Source: Jejuia sp043557195
GTDB lineage: Bacteria; Bacteroidota; Bacteroidia; Flavobacteriales; Flavobacteriaceae
Direction: 5' to 3'
DNA length: 64,000 bases
Assembly (NCBI GenBank): GCA_043557195.1
Contig: CP121314.1
Coordinates: forward strand, 3,162,001 to 3,226,000
Shown here: positions 1 to 9,152 of the stretch, one piece after another
How the letters are laid out: each line of letters begins with the position of its first letter
Numbering within the stretch: the first letter of the stretch is position 1
Program-made: the position numbers and the translations under genes
The notes under the pieces: model-generated
Database searches by the model: none
Told to the model about the DNA's origin: nothing
The model's input: only the letters and a program-made list of their open reading frames with translations

Positions 1-142
1 CTCGCTTATCTTCTATGTTAATAGTAAAATTGTTTACTGGTATTTTGAGCTTATCATTTGTAATTTTGTCTTTATAAAGAGGCCCAGTAGAAGCACAGCT
101 TAAAGCAAAACACATAATTAGTAAGATTGCAATCTTTTTCAT
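1..142 (-). CDS. Lipoprotein, 5' part only (runs off the window)
   Basis: The first 47 codons of a minus-strand gene starting at ATG 142-140 are visible; the rest lies left of the window. The translation begins with a basic-hydrophobic signal peptide and a lipobox ending LSC (Cys about residue 16), so a lipid-anchored envelope protein is expected. Too little is present to name a family. Confidence 0.7.
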   Translation of the reverse strand, partial: MKKIAILLIMCFALSCASTGPLYKDKITNDKLKIPVNNFTINIEDKR

Positions 143-265
143 TTGTTTTAAGTTTTAATTCCTACAATATAGATAAAACGAAATATAATCAAATTTGATA
201 TAAGGAATTGTTTTTTGGAAATACCACCTCCATGGATATTAAATATTTTTATTTAGATTCTAAAA

Positions 266-1036
266 TTATTTTTGACTTCTAGGATTGGAACCTGTTTCTT
301 CATCTTCATTTATACATAAGTTTTTATAGTATTTAATAAACTTGGAGAGGTTAGATACAGTAATTTTCTTTTGTTCTAAATCTTCTATCAATTTTGGACA
401 ATCTTTAAAATAGTCTTTAGATTTCTTTATAAACCATTTATTTATTTCAACTTTGAGTAAAACTGAACTATTTTTTCTCAATATATAACGTTGAAAAGAA
501 GCGCCATACACATTACTCAAATCATTTAAATTGGAATTTCTAGCAGGTATAGAGATAGACTTTCCGTTGGGTAAAGTGTAATAATTATTGTTGAGAGTAG
601 GGCTTTGAGTTGTTGAATTTATTCTAGCCATTTTTTCTCTAGTAGTTTCACGGTCAAATTCAGAGTAAAACAAATCTGTCCCATTCCCTTTGGAAGCTAC
701 ATAAATACTTATATCATCTTTATATATAAGTTCAACAAAAATCTTGAATTTATTATAATTATGGTTAAGATATTGAAAAGTTCTACTGTTTGTAGAATCT
801 GGATTTGTTACTATTATCTCGATTTTCTTGTAATCAATTTTTTTGCTTTTTCCTTTTTTATCTTTATTTAATCGTGGGTGGAATTCAGAGCTTGCAAGCC
901 ATAAAAAACCAGTTTCAGAAGAGCCGTCTTTGTATATGATTTTACTTTTAACAGTAGGAGTTCCTCTTAACTGTGAGTCTTGTGGAAACCCTTTGGTAAG
1001 CGACACAATTAATAAAAATAAAAAGATATTCTTCAT
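266..1036 (-). CDS. Secreted protein of unknown function
   Basis: A 256-residue product with an N-terminal signal peptide (hydrophobic residues 4-16, likely cleavage near residue 19). The mature part is Lys/Asn-rich with alternating beta-like segments and no transmembrane helix. I recognise no catalytic motif. The early segment with KSKIIYKDGSSETG resembles the beta-rich starts of other exported Bacteroidota proteins, but that is only an impression. It stands alone on the minus strand, next to another exported protein (1-142). Confidence 0.6.
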   Translation of the reverse strand: MKNIFLFLLIVSLTKGFPQDSQLRGTPTVKSKIIYKDGSSETGFLWLASSEFHPRLNKDKKGKSKKIDYKKIEIIVTNPDSTNSRTFQYLNHNYNKFKIFVELIYKDDISIYVASKGNGTDLFYSEFDRETTREKMARINSTTQSPTLNNNYYTLPNGKSISIPARNSNLNDLSNVYGASFQRYILRKNSSVLLKVEINKWFIKKSKDYFKDCPKLIEDLEQKKITVSNLSKFIKYYKNLCINEDEETGSNPRSQK

Positions 1037-1077
1037 TTTAAAATTCTAATTCGGTGTGTAATTATATAGTTTTCAGT

Positions 1078-1473
1078 TTAATTCCCTTCAATATCACTAA
1101 TATGATGCTCCAAAGCTTTTACAGAAATCTGAATTTCTAGAATTAAAAATCCTAATGAAGCAATTAGTAAAATAAGGGCAACTCCAAATACCCAAACCGC
1201 AATAGTCTGTTGTTCAATATAAATTAAAAACATGGTGAGTACGCATAACAATAAACTAGAGATTCCTAGAATTTGCATAGAACGGGTGAGGTATAATCGT
1301 TTTTTTATATTTTGAATTTGAGCTATCAATACCGAATCTTTATTCTGAATGTATTTATCATGTAAACTTCTAATGGTGGCAGCATAGGCCAAAAATCTAT
1401 TTGTATAGGCTAGCATTATTAAAGATATTGCCGAAAACAATAGGGCAGGAGTAGTTAAAGTTAGTTCTTCCAT
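1078..1473 (-). CDS. DUF2721-family membrane protein
   Basis: 131 residues with three hydrophobic segments (about 8-28, 70-88 and 92-112) and a charged loop between the first and second that contains the YxxR..RxLHDKY-type stretch usual for DUF2721. Function is unknown for the family. The start ATG lies just inside a short spacer that also holds a MITE-like element. The gene is transcribed away from the DUF2851 gene. Confidence 0.7.
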   Translation of the reverse strand: MEELTLTTPALLFSAISLIMLAYTNRFLAYAATIRSLHDKYIQNKDSVLIAQIQNIKKRLYLTRSMQILGISSLLLCVLTMFLIYIEQQTIAVWVFGVALILLIASLGFLILEIQISVKALEHHISDIEGN

Positions 1474-1506
1474 AATTTCTGTAAAAAATCTACTTCAAAG
1501 TTAGTC

Positions 1507-1669
1507 ATACCAATTCGATTATAAAATGTGACATATGGAATTAAGATAATTTTTCGCTTATTTGAGGCGAAAAATCGAAGCATAGCCTTAGTTACGGTTT
1601 TATTTTTCAACGAAGAATAAGTAGAAAAAGAAATTAATTATTAGTGATATTTTATAATGGATTTGGTAT
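1507..1669. mobile_element. MITE-like element with 22-bp terminal inverted repeats
   Basis: The spacer between the DUF2721 and DUF2851 genes begins with ATACCAATTCGATTATAAAA (1507) and ends with the reverse complement of ATACCAAATCCATTATAAAA (to 1669). The 22-bp ends match at 19 positions. Inside is a second perfect 9-bp inverted repeat, ATTTTTCGC (1549-1557) with GCGAAAAAT (1567-1575). No open frame is present. This is the build of a small non-autonomous element. I see no clear target duplication, so the exact class is open. Confidence 0.55.
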
Positions 1670-1686
1670 AGATTTTATATTTTCGG

Positions 1687-2961
1687 GTGGTGCAAGAAGA
1701 CTTTCTACATTATATCTGGAAACACAAAAAGTTTAGTCAAACCGATTTAAAAACGGTAAATCAGGAAACTATTGAAATCAGTTCAGTTGGTGAACACAAT
1801 TTAAACGCTGGTCCAGACTTTTTTAATGCAAAATTGAGAATAAACGAGCAGCTGTGGGCAGGAAATGTGGAGATTCATATAAAGTCCTCAGATTGGTTTT
1901 TGCATAATCATGAACAGGACAAAGCTTATGATAATGTAATTCTGCATGTGGTTTGGGAGCATGATGCAGAGGTGTTTAGAAAAGATAATTCTATAATTCC
2001 TACTTTAGAAATTAAAGATTATGTGTCTACTTCGGCAATAAAAAACTACAGGAAGCTTTTCAATGCGAATCAAAATTGGATTAACTGTGAAAACGATTTT
2101 GCTTCGGTTGACGATTTTACGATTTCTAACTGGTTAGAGCGTTTGTATTTTGAACGTTTAGAACGAAAATCAAAAGATGTTTTAGAATTGCTGGAAGCCT
2201 CAAAAAATAACTGGGAAGCGGTATTATTTAAGATGTTGGCAAAGAGTTTCGGACTAAAAGTAAATGGAGCCGCTTTTTTAAGTTTAGCAAATTCCTTTGA
2301 CTTTTTAATCTTAAGGAAATCACAATCAAAACTAATCTCTACAGAAGCGCTTTTGTTCGGACAATCAGGGTTGCTGGTAGATTCAGTAGAAGAGCCCTAT
2401 TACCAATCGCTTCAAAAGGAATATCAGTTTTTAAAACAAAAATTCAGTTTAGATAATTCGCTTGTAGTGTCACCTTCGTTTTTCAGATTACGACCTAATA
2501 ACTTTCCAACGATAAGATTATCGCAATTGGCTAATACGTTTCATATCCATCAAAATCTATTTTCAAAAGTTATAGAAGCCAAATCTATAGAGGATATTTA
2601 CAAGCTGTTTTCAGTGGAAACTTCAGAGTTTTGGAGGACCCATTACACGTTTTCAAAAGCTTCAAAAGTGACAAAAAAGGCAACTTCAAAAGCATTTATA
2701 AATTTATTAATCATCAATACTATTATCCCGATAAAATTCAGCTATGCTAAATTTCAAGGAAAATCAGTAGAGGATGATATTTTAAAATTAATTGAAGCCT
2801 TGCCTTCTGAGAAGAATAATATTGTAGATAAATTCAATTCACTTAAAAACGTTTCAAAACACGCATTGCAATCGCAAGCCCTCATTCAACTAAAAAATGA
2901 GTATTGCAATAAAAATAAATGCCTTAAATGCGCTATTGGGAGCAAACTTTTAGTGAGCTAA
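1687..2961 (+). CDS. DUF2851-family protein
   Basis: A 424-residue soluble protein beginning at a GTG (1687; a second in-frame GTG follows directly). The N-terminal half carries the stretch GPDFFNAKLRI..WAGNVEIHIKSSDW..H.HE.D.AYDNVILHVVW that is typical of DUF2851. The C-terminus holds a CNKNKCLKCAIG cysteine cluster (C-x4-C-x2-C) that may bind metal. Function is unknown. The gene heads a plus-strand row that continues with PspC and a potassium channel. Confidence 0.75.
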   Translation: MVQEDFLHYIWKHKKFSQTDLKTVNQETIEISSVGEHNLNAGPDFFNAKLRINEQLWAGNVEIHIKSSDWFLHNHEQDKAYDNVILHVVWEHDAEVFRKDNSIIPTLEIKDYVSTSAIKNYRKLFNANQNWINCENDFASVDDFTISNWLERLYFERLERKSKDVLELLEASKNNWEAVLFKMLAKSFGLKVNGAAFLSLANSFDFLILRKSQSKLISTEALLFGQSGLLVDSVEEPYYQSLQKEYQFLKQKFSLDNSLVVSPSFFRLRPNNFPTIRLSQLANTFHIHQNLFSKVIEAKSIEDIYKLFSVETSEFWRTHYTFSKASKVTKKATSKAFINLLIINTIIPIKFSYAKFQGKSVEDDILKLIEALPSEKNNIVDKFNSLKNVSKHALQSQALIQLKNEYCNKNKCLKCAIGSKLLVS

Positions 2962-2998
2962 ACTTTTAAAAGAATAAACTAAAGATTAACTTGCGCTT

Positions 2999-3226
2999 AT
3001 GAATGTTTTTTATAAAATTTTACTGTATTTACAAAAACATGGGTATCATGTATGTCAGCGCATTGCAGATAGGTTTGGCATTCGTGCAAAAGTTGTCCGT
3101 ACCTCGTTTATGTACATCACCTTTGTAACTGTTGGTTTTGGTTTTGCACTATACATGTTTTTGGCATTTTGGATGCGTATTAAAGATATAATTTACACCA
3201 AACGTTCATCAGTTTTCGACCTCTAG
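2999..3226 (+). CDS. PspC-domain small membrane protein
   Basis: 75 residues: an N-terminal segment (KILLYLQKHGYHVCQRIADR) typical of PspC domains, a hydrophobic stretch at about 37-58, and a basic tail ending SSVFDL. PspC proteins sense or answer envelope stress in other bacteria. Here the role is inferred from the domain only. It ends 3 nt before the channel gene, which suggests cotranscription. Confidence 0.7.
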   Translation: MNVFYKILLYLQKHGYHVCQRIADRFGIRAKVVRTSFMYITFVTVGFGFALYMFLAFWMRIKDIIYTKRSSVFDL

Positions 3227-3229
3227 CCA

Positions 3230-4264
3230 ATGAATCCAATAGTTCGCCTCTTTAGATCAAGAATTTACACAGCATTAATTTTATTAGTGTTCATTATGTT
3301 GATTGGGGTTTTTGGCTATAAATTTATTTCTGATTATTCTTGGGTAGACGCACTCTACATGACGGTAATAACCATGACTACTGTGGGTTTTGGAGAAGTA
3401 ATGCCGCTAGACGATCAATCTAAAGTATTTACCATATTCTTAATTTTAGCAAGTGTAATCATCGTTGGTTACGCACTATCAATAATTACGGAATATATTT
3501 TAAGCAAAAATGATGTTGAAGAATTAAAACATAAAAAGATGCAAAAGAAGATAGATGCCTTTAAAAACCACGTAGTTATTTGTGGTTACGGTAGAAACGG
3601 CAAACAAGCCGCTAGAAAGTTGCAAGCCCATAACAAGTCATTTGTTGTTATAGAAAAAGATAAGGAAGTAGAAGAGCGCTTAAAACATGATGAAGTGCCT
3701 TATGTTATAGGGAACGCTAATGAAGATGAAACTTTATTAATGGCAGGAGTTGACAGAGCTTCTAGTTTTATATCAGCACTCCCAAATGATGCTGATAATT
3801 TATTTGTAGTGCTTTCAACCAGACAGCTCAATGGTAAAATCAACATTATTAGTAGAGCATCTCAAGAATCATCATATAAAAAATTAAAATTTGCTGGTGC
3901 CGATAATGTGATTTTACCGGATATGATAGGCGGAGATCATATGGCATCTTTGGTAGTTGTTCCAGGGCTTATGGAATTTATTGATAATCTTGCTATTGTA
4001 GGCGATTCTAACATCAACATAGAAGAAGTCGCAGTTGAGAAACTATTCAATAACAATAAGAAAAAAACAAGAACAATTAAAGATTTAGACCTAAGAAAGA
4101 AAACAGGCTGCACTGTTATAGGTTATAAAGATGAAAATGGAGAATATACTGTAAATCCTGGGGCTGAATTGCATTTAGCTCCAAATTCAAAAATTATTGT
4201 TTTGGGTAGACCAGAACAAATTGAAGAACTGAATTCCGAATACGATATTGAAATAGAAGAATAA
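3230..4264 (+). CDS. Two-TM potassium channel with RCK (TrkA-N/TrkA-C) domains
   Basis: 344 residues. Residues 13-33 and 67-92 are transmembrane helices flanking a pore loop with selectivity filter TVGFGE (51-56). A Rossmann fold follows with GYGRNG (119-124), the NAD/nucleotide-binding loop of an RCK-N domain, and a C-terminal TrkA-C-like domain (about 255-344). The order fits MthK-type ligand-gated K+ channels of the inner membrane. It is probably cotranscribed with the PspC gene (3-nt gap). Confidence 0.85.
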   Translation: MNPIVRLFRSRIYTALILLVFIMLIGVFGYKFISDYSWVDALYMTVITMTTVGFGEVMPLDDQSKVFTIFLILASVIIVGYALSIITEYILSKNDVEELKHKKMQKKIDAFKNHVVICGYGRNGKQAARKLQAHNKSFVVIEKDKEVEERLKHDEVPYVIGNANEDETLLMAGVDRASSFISALPNDADNLFVVLSTRQLNGKINIISRASQESSYKKLKFAGADNVILPDMIGGDHMASLVVVPGLMEFIDNLAIVGDSNINIEEVAVEKLFNNNKKKTRTIKDLDLRKKTGCTVIGYKDENGEYTVNPGAELHLAPNSKIIVLGRPEQIEELNSEYDIEIEE

Positions 4265-4362
4265 GCACATTTAGCATAATATGTTTTAAAAAATCGTTTT
4301 TTTTTAGCATCTTGCTGTCTTCTTATGCATATTTTTCAACAAAACACTAACACATTTTAATT

Positions 4363-5964
4363 ATGAAGAAATATCTTCTTTCATTTTTTACAATAGTATT
4401 GCCCGTATTAACATTTGCCCAAGAAGCTGAAAAAAGCATCGATCAAGTGATAGATGAAAAATTCGGAAATGCTACAGGGTGGTTTGTTGAGGCTGTGTTT
4501 TATCAAATACCTTTTACAGATACAATTAGTGTGTATTGGGTGTTGTTTCCATTGATTATAGGGGCGATATACTTCACCATATATTTCAATTTTATCAATT
4601 TTAGTGGATTTTTAACGTCAATAAATATTGTACGTGGTAAGTATGATGACCTTGAAGGACGAGAAAATCACAAGGTTGAAATGTCTAAGCTTCCATTCAC
4701 AGACGAAGAAGATAACCCAGATACTATTAGAGTAGAGGGGCATGATGGAGAGGTATCGCATTTCCAAGCATTAACAGCAGCATTATCTGCTACAGTTGGT
4801 TTAGGTAATATTGCAGGTGTAGCAATTGCAGTGTCCATTGGAGGTGCAGGTGCAACATTTTGGATGATTGTTGCAGGTTTTCTCGGTATGGCTTCAAAAT
4901 TTGTTGAATGTACATTAGGTGTAAAATATAGAGATATTGCTGAAGACGGTACTGTTTATGGAGGACCAATGTACTATTTAACCAAAGGTTTGAAATCAAA
5001 GGGAATGGGTGGTTTAGGTAAGGTTTTAGCTGTACTATTCGCCATTTTTGTTATAGGAGGGTCTTTTGGTGGTGGAAACATGTTTCAGGTAAATCAAGCA
5101 TTTCAACTAGTAGAAAATATAACAGGAGGAGAACAGTCCTTCTTACATGGATATGGATGGGCATTTGGTTTAGTTATGGCTGTTTTAGTTGGTATCGTAA
5201 TAATTGGAGGTATTAAAAAAATCGCCAAAGTAACTGATAAAATTGTACCATTTATGGTAGCTATTTACGTGGCAGCTGCGTTATATGTAATTTTCTCAAA
5301 CTTTAGTATGATAGGTTCTGCTTTTGCTGCAATTTGGAATGGTGCTTTTAGTCCTGAAGGTATTGCAGGTGGTGCTGTTGGTGTACTAATACAAGGGTTT
5401 AGACGTGCAGCATTTTCTAATGAAGCAGGTATAGGTTCAGCATCTATTGCGCATTCAGCAGTAAAAACAAAATATGCGGCTAGTGAAGGTATGGTGGCAC
5501 TTTTAGAACCATTTATTGATACGGTTGTAGTATGTACAATGACGGCTGTGGTGTTAATTATTACAGGTTTTGTTGACCCTATGAATCCTCCAGCAAATGA
5601 TGCGCAAGCTATATTGTTAACTTCAAGTGCATTTGAATCATCAATTTCTTGGTTCCCTTACGTATTAACAGTAGCAGTAGTGTTATTTGCTTTTAGTTCG
5701 ATGATTTCATGGTCTTACTATGGGTTTCAAGGATGGACGTATTTATTTGGAAGATCAAAGAAAACAGAGTATACCTACAAAGTAATCTTCTGTATTTTCG
5801 TAATTATCGGTGCAGCAGCAAGTTTAGGCTCTGTAATTGGTTTCTCTGATGCTATGGTATTTGCAATGATGGTGCCCAATATGGTCGGTCTCATCTTGCT
5901 AGCTCCAAAAGTTAAACAAGAACTCAAAAAATATATGGAGGCTATAAAAAGCCTTAAAGCATAA
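4363..5964 (+). CDS. Sodium:alanine/glycine symporter, AgcS family
   Basis: A 533-residue inner-membrane transporter. The family signature segment with ALSATVGLGNIAGVA (about residue 146), GGPMYYL and FRRAAFSNEAGIGSA is intact. This predicts Na+-driven uptake of alanine or glycine. It has an N-terminal signal-peptide-like segment (1-19, ending FAQ) before the core, an extension I believe is frequent in Bacteroidota homologues. The downstream HHH gene starts 6 nt after the stop. Substrate is inferred from family. Confidence 0.85.
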   Translation: MKKYLLSFFTIVLPVLTFAQEAEKSIDQVIDEKFGNATGWFVEAVFYQIPFTDTISVYWVLFPLIIGAIYFTIYFNFINFSGFLTSINIVRGKYDDLEGRENHKVEMSKLPFTDEEDNPDTIRVEGHDGEVSHFQALTAALSATVGLGNIAGVAIAVSIGGAGATFWMIVAGFLGMASKFVECTLGVKYRDIAEDGTVYGGPMYYLTKGLKSKGMGGLGKVLAVLFAIFVIGGSFGGGNMFQVNQAFQLVENITGGEQSFLHGYGWAFGLVMAVLVGIVIIGGIKKIAKVTDKIVPFMVAIYVAAALYVIFSNFSMIGSAFAAIWNGAFSPEGIAGGAVGVLIQGFRRAAFSNEAGIGSASIAHSAVKTKYAASEGMVALLEPFIDTVVVCTMTAVVLIITGFVDPMNPPANDAQAILLTSSAFESSISWFPYVLTVAVVLFAFSSMISWSYYGFQGWTYLFGRSKKTEYTYKVIFCIFVIIGAAASLGSVIGFSDAMVFAMMVPNMVGLILLAPKVKQELKKYMEAIKSLKA

Positions 5965-5970
5965 ATTACC

Positions 5971-6846
5971 ATGAGTAATTTTAAATCCCATTTTGTATTC
6001 ACTAAAGAACAACGAAATGGGATTTTTTTGTTATTACTAATTATTGTCGTGCTACAATGTATATATTTCTTTGTGGATTTTTCTTCTGATGATATTGTAG
6101 TTAATGAAAAAGAACTAAAAATATATGAAGCTGAAATTGATTCACTACGGCAAGCCAAAATCGAAGAAAATAAACCTAAAATTTATCCTTTCAATCCAAA
6201 TTACATTACTGATTATAAAGGTTCAACTTTAGGTATGAGTACTGAAGAAATTGATAGATTACTGGCATTCCGAAAGCAAAATAAATGGATTAATTCTACG
6301 AAACAATTTCAGGAAGTTACAGGAATATCAGATAGCTTACTTGCTGAAATCTCACCATATTTTAAATTTCCAGAATGGGTAACAAACCCTAAGCCCAAAT
6401 CAGTATATACAAACTCAAATAACAATCAACCCAAAACCTTTGCTCAAAAAAAGGATTTAAATAAAGCAACAGCAATAGAATTGCAAAGTGTAAATGGTAT
6501 TGGTAAAACACTATCAGAGCGTATTGTGAAATATCGTGATAGAAATGGTGGTTTTGTTGCAGATGTTCAGTTACAAGACGTTTATGGATTATCGCCTGAA
6601 GTGGTTGCAAAAATAACTGAACAATTCACAGTAAAAACACCCAGAACAGTTTTAAAAATTAATTTGAATACTGCTTTGGCAGACGATTTAGTCACCATTC
6701 AACATATAGATTATGAAATAGCGCATAACATTATAGAATATCGCAAACTCCATGAAGGATTTAAAACTTTAGATGAATTATTAAAAGTAAAAGACTTTCC
6801 CACAAACAAATTAGAGATAATTAAATTATCTTTGCACATTCAATAA
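5971..6846 (+). CDS. Helix-hairpin-helix (ComEA-like) protein
   Basis: 291 residues: one N-terminal transmembrane helix (about 16-34), then repeated helix-hairpin-helix units, clearest at DLNKATAIELQSVNGIGKTL followed by SERIVKYRDRNGGF (about 162-195), with further degenerate copies before and after. ComEA-type HhH units bind DNA without sequence specificity. An envelope-anchored DNA-binding role is possible but unproven. It lies 6 nt behind the AgcS gene and is probably cotranscribed. Confidence 0.75.
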   Translation: MSNFKSHFVFTKEQRNGIFLLLLIIVVLQCIYFFVDFSSDDIVVNEKELKIYEAEIDSLRQAKIEENKPKIYPFNPNYITDYKGSTLGMSTEEIDRLLAFRKQNKWINSTKQFQEVTGISDSLLAEISPYFKFPEWVTNPKPKSVYTNSNNNQPKTFAQKKDLNKATAIELQSVNGIGKTLSERIVKYRDRNGGFVADVQLQDVYGLSPEVVAKITEQFTVKTPRTVLKINLNTALADDLVTIQHIDYEIAHNIIEYRKLHEGFKTLDELLKVKDFPTNKLEIIKLSLHIQ

Positions 6847-6916
6847 ATGAGCACATTAAAATTTCCTATTCTAGCAAACCAAGCAGAGTTTTAATGTTTA
6901 TCAAAAAATTGCATGT

Positions 6917-8086
6917 ATGACGAGTATGTATTTTACTGAAGAGCACCATCTCTTTAGAAAAAGTTTACAAGATTTTCTTAAAAAAGAAGTAGTCCCACAC
7001 ATTGATGATTGGGAAAAATCTGGAGAAATAGATAAAGCTGTTTGGTTAAAGTTTGGTGAAATGGGCTTCTTCGGTATTAATTATCCAGAAGTTTACGGCG
7101 GATTAGATTTAGATTTATTCTACACCGTAATTTTACTAGAAGAACTTCAAAAAATAAATTCTGGCGGATTCGCTGCTGCCGTTTGGGCGCATGTGTATCT
7201 GGCAATGACGCATTTAAATGCTGAGGGCGACGAAGCCATAAAACAAAAGTATCTTGCGCCAAGTATTACAGGAGAAAAAATAGGCTGTTTGTGTATTACA
7301 GAACCTTTTGGTGGGAGTGATGTTGCAGGAATGCGCACCACGGCTGTAAAAAAGGGAGATACGTACGTTATAAATGGATCTAAAACATTTATCACAAATG
7401 GTGTAAGCAGCGACTATTTGATAATTGCTGCAAAAACAGCCCCAGAATTAGGTAATAAAGGCATTAGTATTTTTATAATAGACAGAGATACACCAGGAGT
7501 TTCAGCTACAAAATTAGATAAGTTAGGATGGCGTGCCTCCGATACAGGAGAAATTGCGTTTGATGAGGTTACAATTCCTGCCAGTAACTTAATGGGAGAG
7601 GAAAACAAAGGTTTCGCGTATATTATGCAACACTTTGCTTTAGAGCGTCTAATTATGGGTATAAATGCTCATGCTCGTGCAGAATATGCTTTGGAGTACG
7701 CATTGCAATACATGAGTGAGCGCACTGCATTTGGTAAAACCATTGATAAGTTTCAAGCACTAAGGCATACATTTTGTGATTTACATGCAGATTTAGAAGT
7801 AAATAAAACCTATAATTACGCTGTAGCCAACGCATTAAATAAAGGCGAATATGTGGTAAAAGAAGCAACAATTTCTAAATTAAAATCCACCAAAATGGCG
7901 GATGAGGTCATTTATCAATGCTTACAATTTTTAGGAGGTTATGGTTATATGGAAGAATACCCAATGGCACGATTATTTAGAGATAGCAGATTAGGACCTA
8001 TTGGTGGTGGAACTTCAGAAATTTTACGTGAAATTATCGCTAAAATCATAATTGATAAGAAAGAGTACAGGCCAGCTACCAAGTAG
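6917..8086 (+). CDS. Acyl-CoA dehydrogenase
   Basis: 389 residues, usual family length. It has the FAD-binding CLCITEPFGGSDVAGMRT segment and the C-terminal FLGGYGYMEEYPMARLFRDSR..IGGGTSEI signature. The position equivalent to the catalytic Glu of medium-chain enzymes is Gly (GGGTSEI), so the base is probably the Glu in the RAEYALEYA helix, as in isovaleryl/long-chain types. It oxidises an acyl-CoA to the trans-2-enoyl-CoA. Start could be the Met at 6917 or the one three codons later (6926). Confidence 0.85.
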   Translation: MTSMYFTEEHHLFRKSLQDFLKKEVVPHIDDWEKSGEIDKAVWLKFGEMGFFGINYPEVYGGLDLDLFYTVILLEELQKINSGGFAAAVWAHVYLAMTHLNAEGDEAIKQKYLAPSITGEKIGCLCITEPFGGSDVAGMRTTAVKKGDTYVINGSKTFITNGVSSDYLIIAAKTAPELGNKGISIFIIDRDTPGVSATKLDKLGWRASDTGEIAFDEVTIPASNLMGEENKGFAYIMQHFALERLIMGINAHARAEYALEYALQYMSERTAFGKTIDKFQALRHTFCDLHADLEVNKTYNYAVANALNKGEYVVKEATISKLKSTKMADEVIYQCLQFLGGYGYMEEYPMARLFRDSRLGPIGGGTSEILREIIAKIIIDKKEYRPATK

Positions 8087-8430
8087 TTTTTGCAAGCTGT
8101 TGTCACTGAATGATTTCTATTTTTTTAATGGAAATTGTATCTAGAAGTAATTGGGCGTTACCCGCAAGGGGTCGGGCTTTCACGAGTCGCTCTCTGCGAG
8201 GAGCTCCAACAATCGCTCAATCCCTAACGCGGGATCTTTTGCTAGTTTTAGTATTGAGGTATATGGGTTTTGTTTTTTTGGAAATATTCGTTTAACAGTT
8301 TTGTGTAATAATACTTGCGTGTTTGCCTGGGAAGAATTTTTGAAGGAAATTCAGATGTAGCAAATAAGCAACTCCCTTTATTTAAGTACAAAGAATTAAT
8401 TACATTTATACGTTGTTGGCATTTCGTTTT
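8087..8430. other. Non-coding accessory stretch with an interspersed repeat
   Basis: 344 nt between the acyl-CoA dehydrogenase and a minus-strand lipoprotein gene. I see no credible gene in it. It holds a GC-richer structured repeat at 8151-8233 and ordinary AT-rich DNA otherwise. A short TTGTTGGCAT-type end occurs at 8413. Confidence 0.5.
8151..8233. repeat. Structured interspersed repeat (GGGCGTTACCC..CCCTAACGCGGG type)
   Basis: The element starts TTGGGCGTTACCCGCAAGGG and ends ATCCCTAACGCGGGAT. GCGTTA (8155-8160) and TAACGC (8225-8230) are inverted. Its GC content is far above that of its surroundings and it encodes nothing convincing. Very similar sequences with the same two ends are scattered in flavobacterial intergenic regions, from memory. 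Only one copy is visible here. Confidence 0.5.
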
Positions 8431-8949
8431 TTATTCTTTTTTCAAACTCCAATCTAAATCAAAATATTCCATCGTCGAATTCACATAGTTTTCAGGAACG
8501 TATTTCGAAACATAGTTTATAAAATATCTTTCTCTAAATTCTAAAGCAAATGTATCCATAGATTGGTTTTCATAGAATTCAAATGGTTCAACATTCGGAA
8601 TTTTTGTCCATTCCGAATTAGACTTTTCGATTATTTTATTTACCATTCTAAATGAGTTTTCATTTCTTTTCACTTCAAATTTCAGAGTATCAATAATTTT
8701 TCGGTTAGAGAATGGATCTCTCAAATATTGAATCAGTGTGTCAGATTTGAACTCGTAAGACGATAAATAACTCAATCCGCTTTGATAAACAACCACGAAT
8801 CCTGTATCAGTTATATGGGCTTCGTAATATCTTTCTTTTTCGGTTGAATCCAAATTGTACCAAACTCCATTCAATTCGGTTTTCTCTTTACGAGAACATC
8901 CAAATATGAGAAAAATTAGGATAAGTAAATATGTTTGGGGATTTTTCAT
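8431..8949 (-). CDS. Lipoprotein of unknown function
   Basis: 172 residues with a signal peptide and a lipobox (FGCSR, Cys about residue 18). The mature part begins LNGVWYNLDSTEKERYYEAH, resembling small beta-barrel or lipocalin-like stress lipoproteins, but I cannot place it in a family. It sits alone beside the repeat at 8151-8233 in the spacer before the conserved rpsU locus, so it is probably accessory. Confidence 0.6.
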   Translation of the reverse strand: MKNPQTYLLILIFLIFGCSRKEKTELNGVWYNLDSTEKERYYEAHITDTGFVVVYQSGLSYLSSYEFKSDTLIQYLRDPFSNRKIIDTLKFEVKRNENSFRMVNKIIEKSNSEWTKIPNVEPFEFYENQSMDTFALEFRERYFINYVSKYVPENYVNSTMEYFDLDWSLKKE

Positions 8950-9086
8950 AATTGAATGCCAATCTTTTTAAGTATATGTGTCGTTTTAGTAACTTATATT
9001 CAATATCAAACGAAGTTCGCTATTTTCTCTAAGAAATTCAAATGTATATCTTCTAAGGACTAACCAATAAATTTTATTTTTAGCTA

Positions 9087-9116
9087 TTGTAAAATATAAA
9101 TTACTTTTTATATTTG
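9087..9116 (+). promoter_or_regulatory. rpsU promoter (TTG / TATATTTG)
   Basis: TTG at 9087-9089 and TATATTTG at 9109-9116 are separated by 19 nt, matching the Bacteroidota consensus (TTTG / TAnnTTTG). A start about 6 nt downstream would give a 5' leader of roughly 30 nt before rpsU. Confidence 0.6.
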
Positions 9117-9134
9117 CATCCGAAAATTCTAAAA

Positions 9135-9143
9135 GAGAGGAGG
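9135..9143 (+). promoter_or_regulatory. Strong Shine-Dalgarno sequence of rpsU
   Basis: GAGAGGAGG ends 9 nt before the rpsU ATG (9153) and fully matches the 16S anti-Shine-Dalgarno core. Neighbouring genes (tuf, rplK, secE) have A/T-rich starts without such a site. It decides the start at 9153 over an upstream in-frame TTG at 9114. Confidence 0.8.
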
Positions 9144-9152
9144 TTAAGACCT

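Noticed and set aside
843..1049. Plus-strand 68-codon frame opposite the 266-1036 gene
   Set aside because: Lies wholly inside the minus-strand gene, which has a signal peptide and better composition.
6847..6916. Short peptide frame before the acyl-CoA dehydrogenase (MSTLKFPILANQAEF)
   Set aside because: Fifteen codons without promoter or ribosome site and no structure of a leader peptide; chance frame likely.
8151..8233. Integron attC site
   Set aside because: The ends do not fit the RYYYAAC / GTTRRRY core boxes and there is no integron integrase in the window.
9114..9152. Longer rpsU start at TTG 9114
   Set aside because: It overlaps the -7 promoter element and adds residues not seen in bS21; the strong ribosome site points to 9153.
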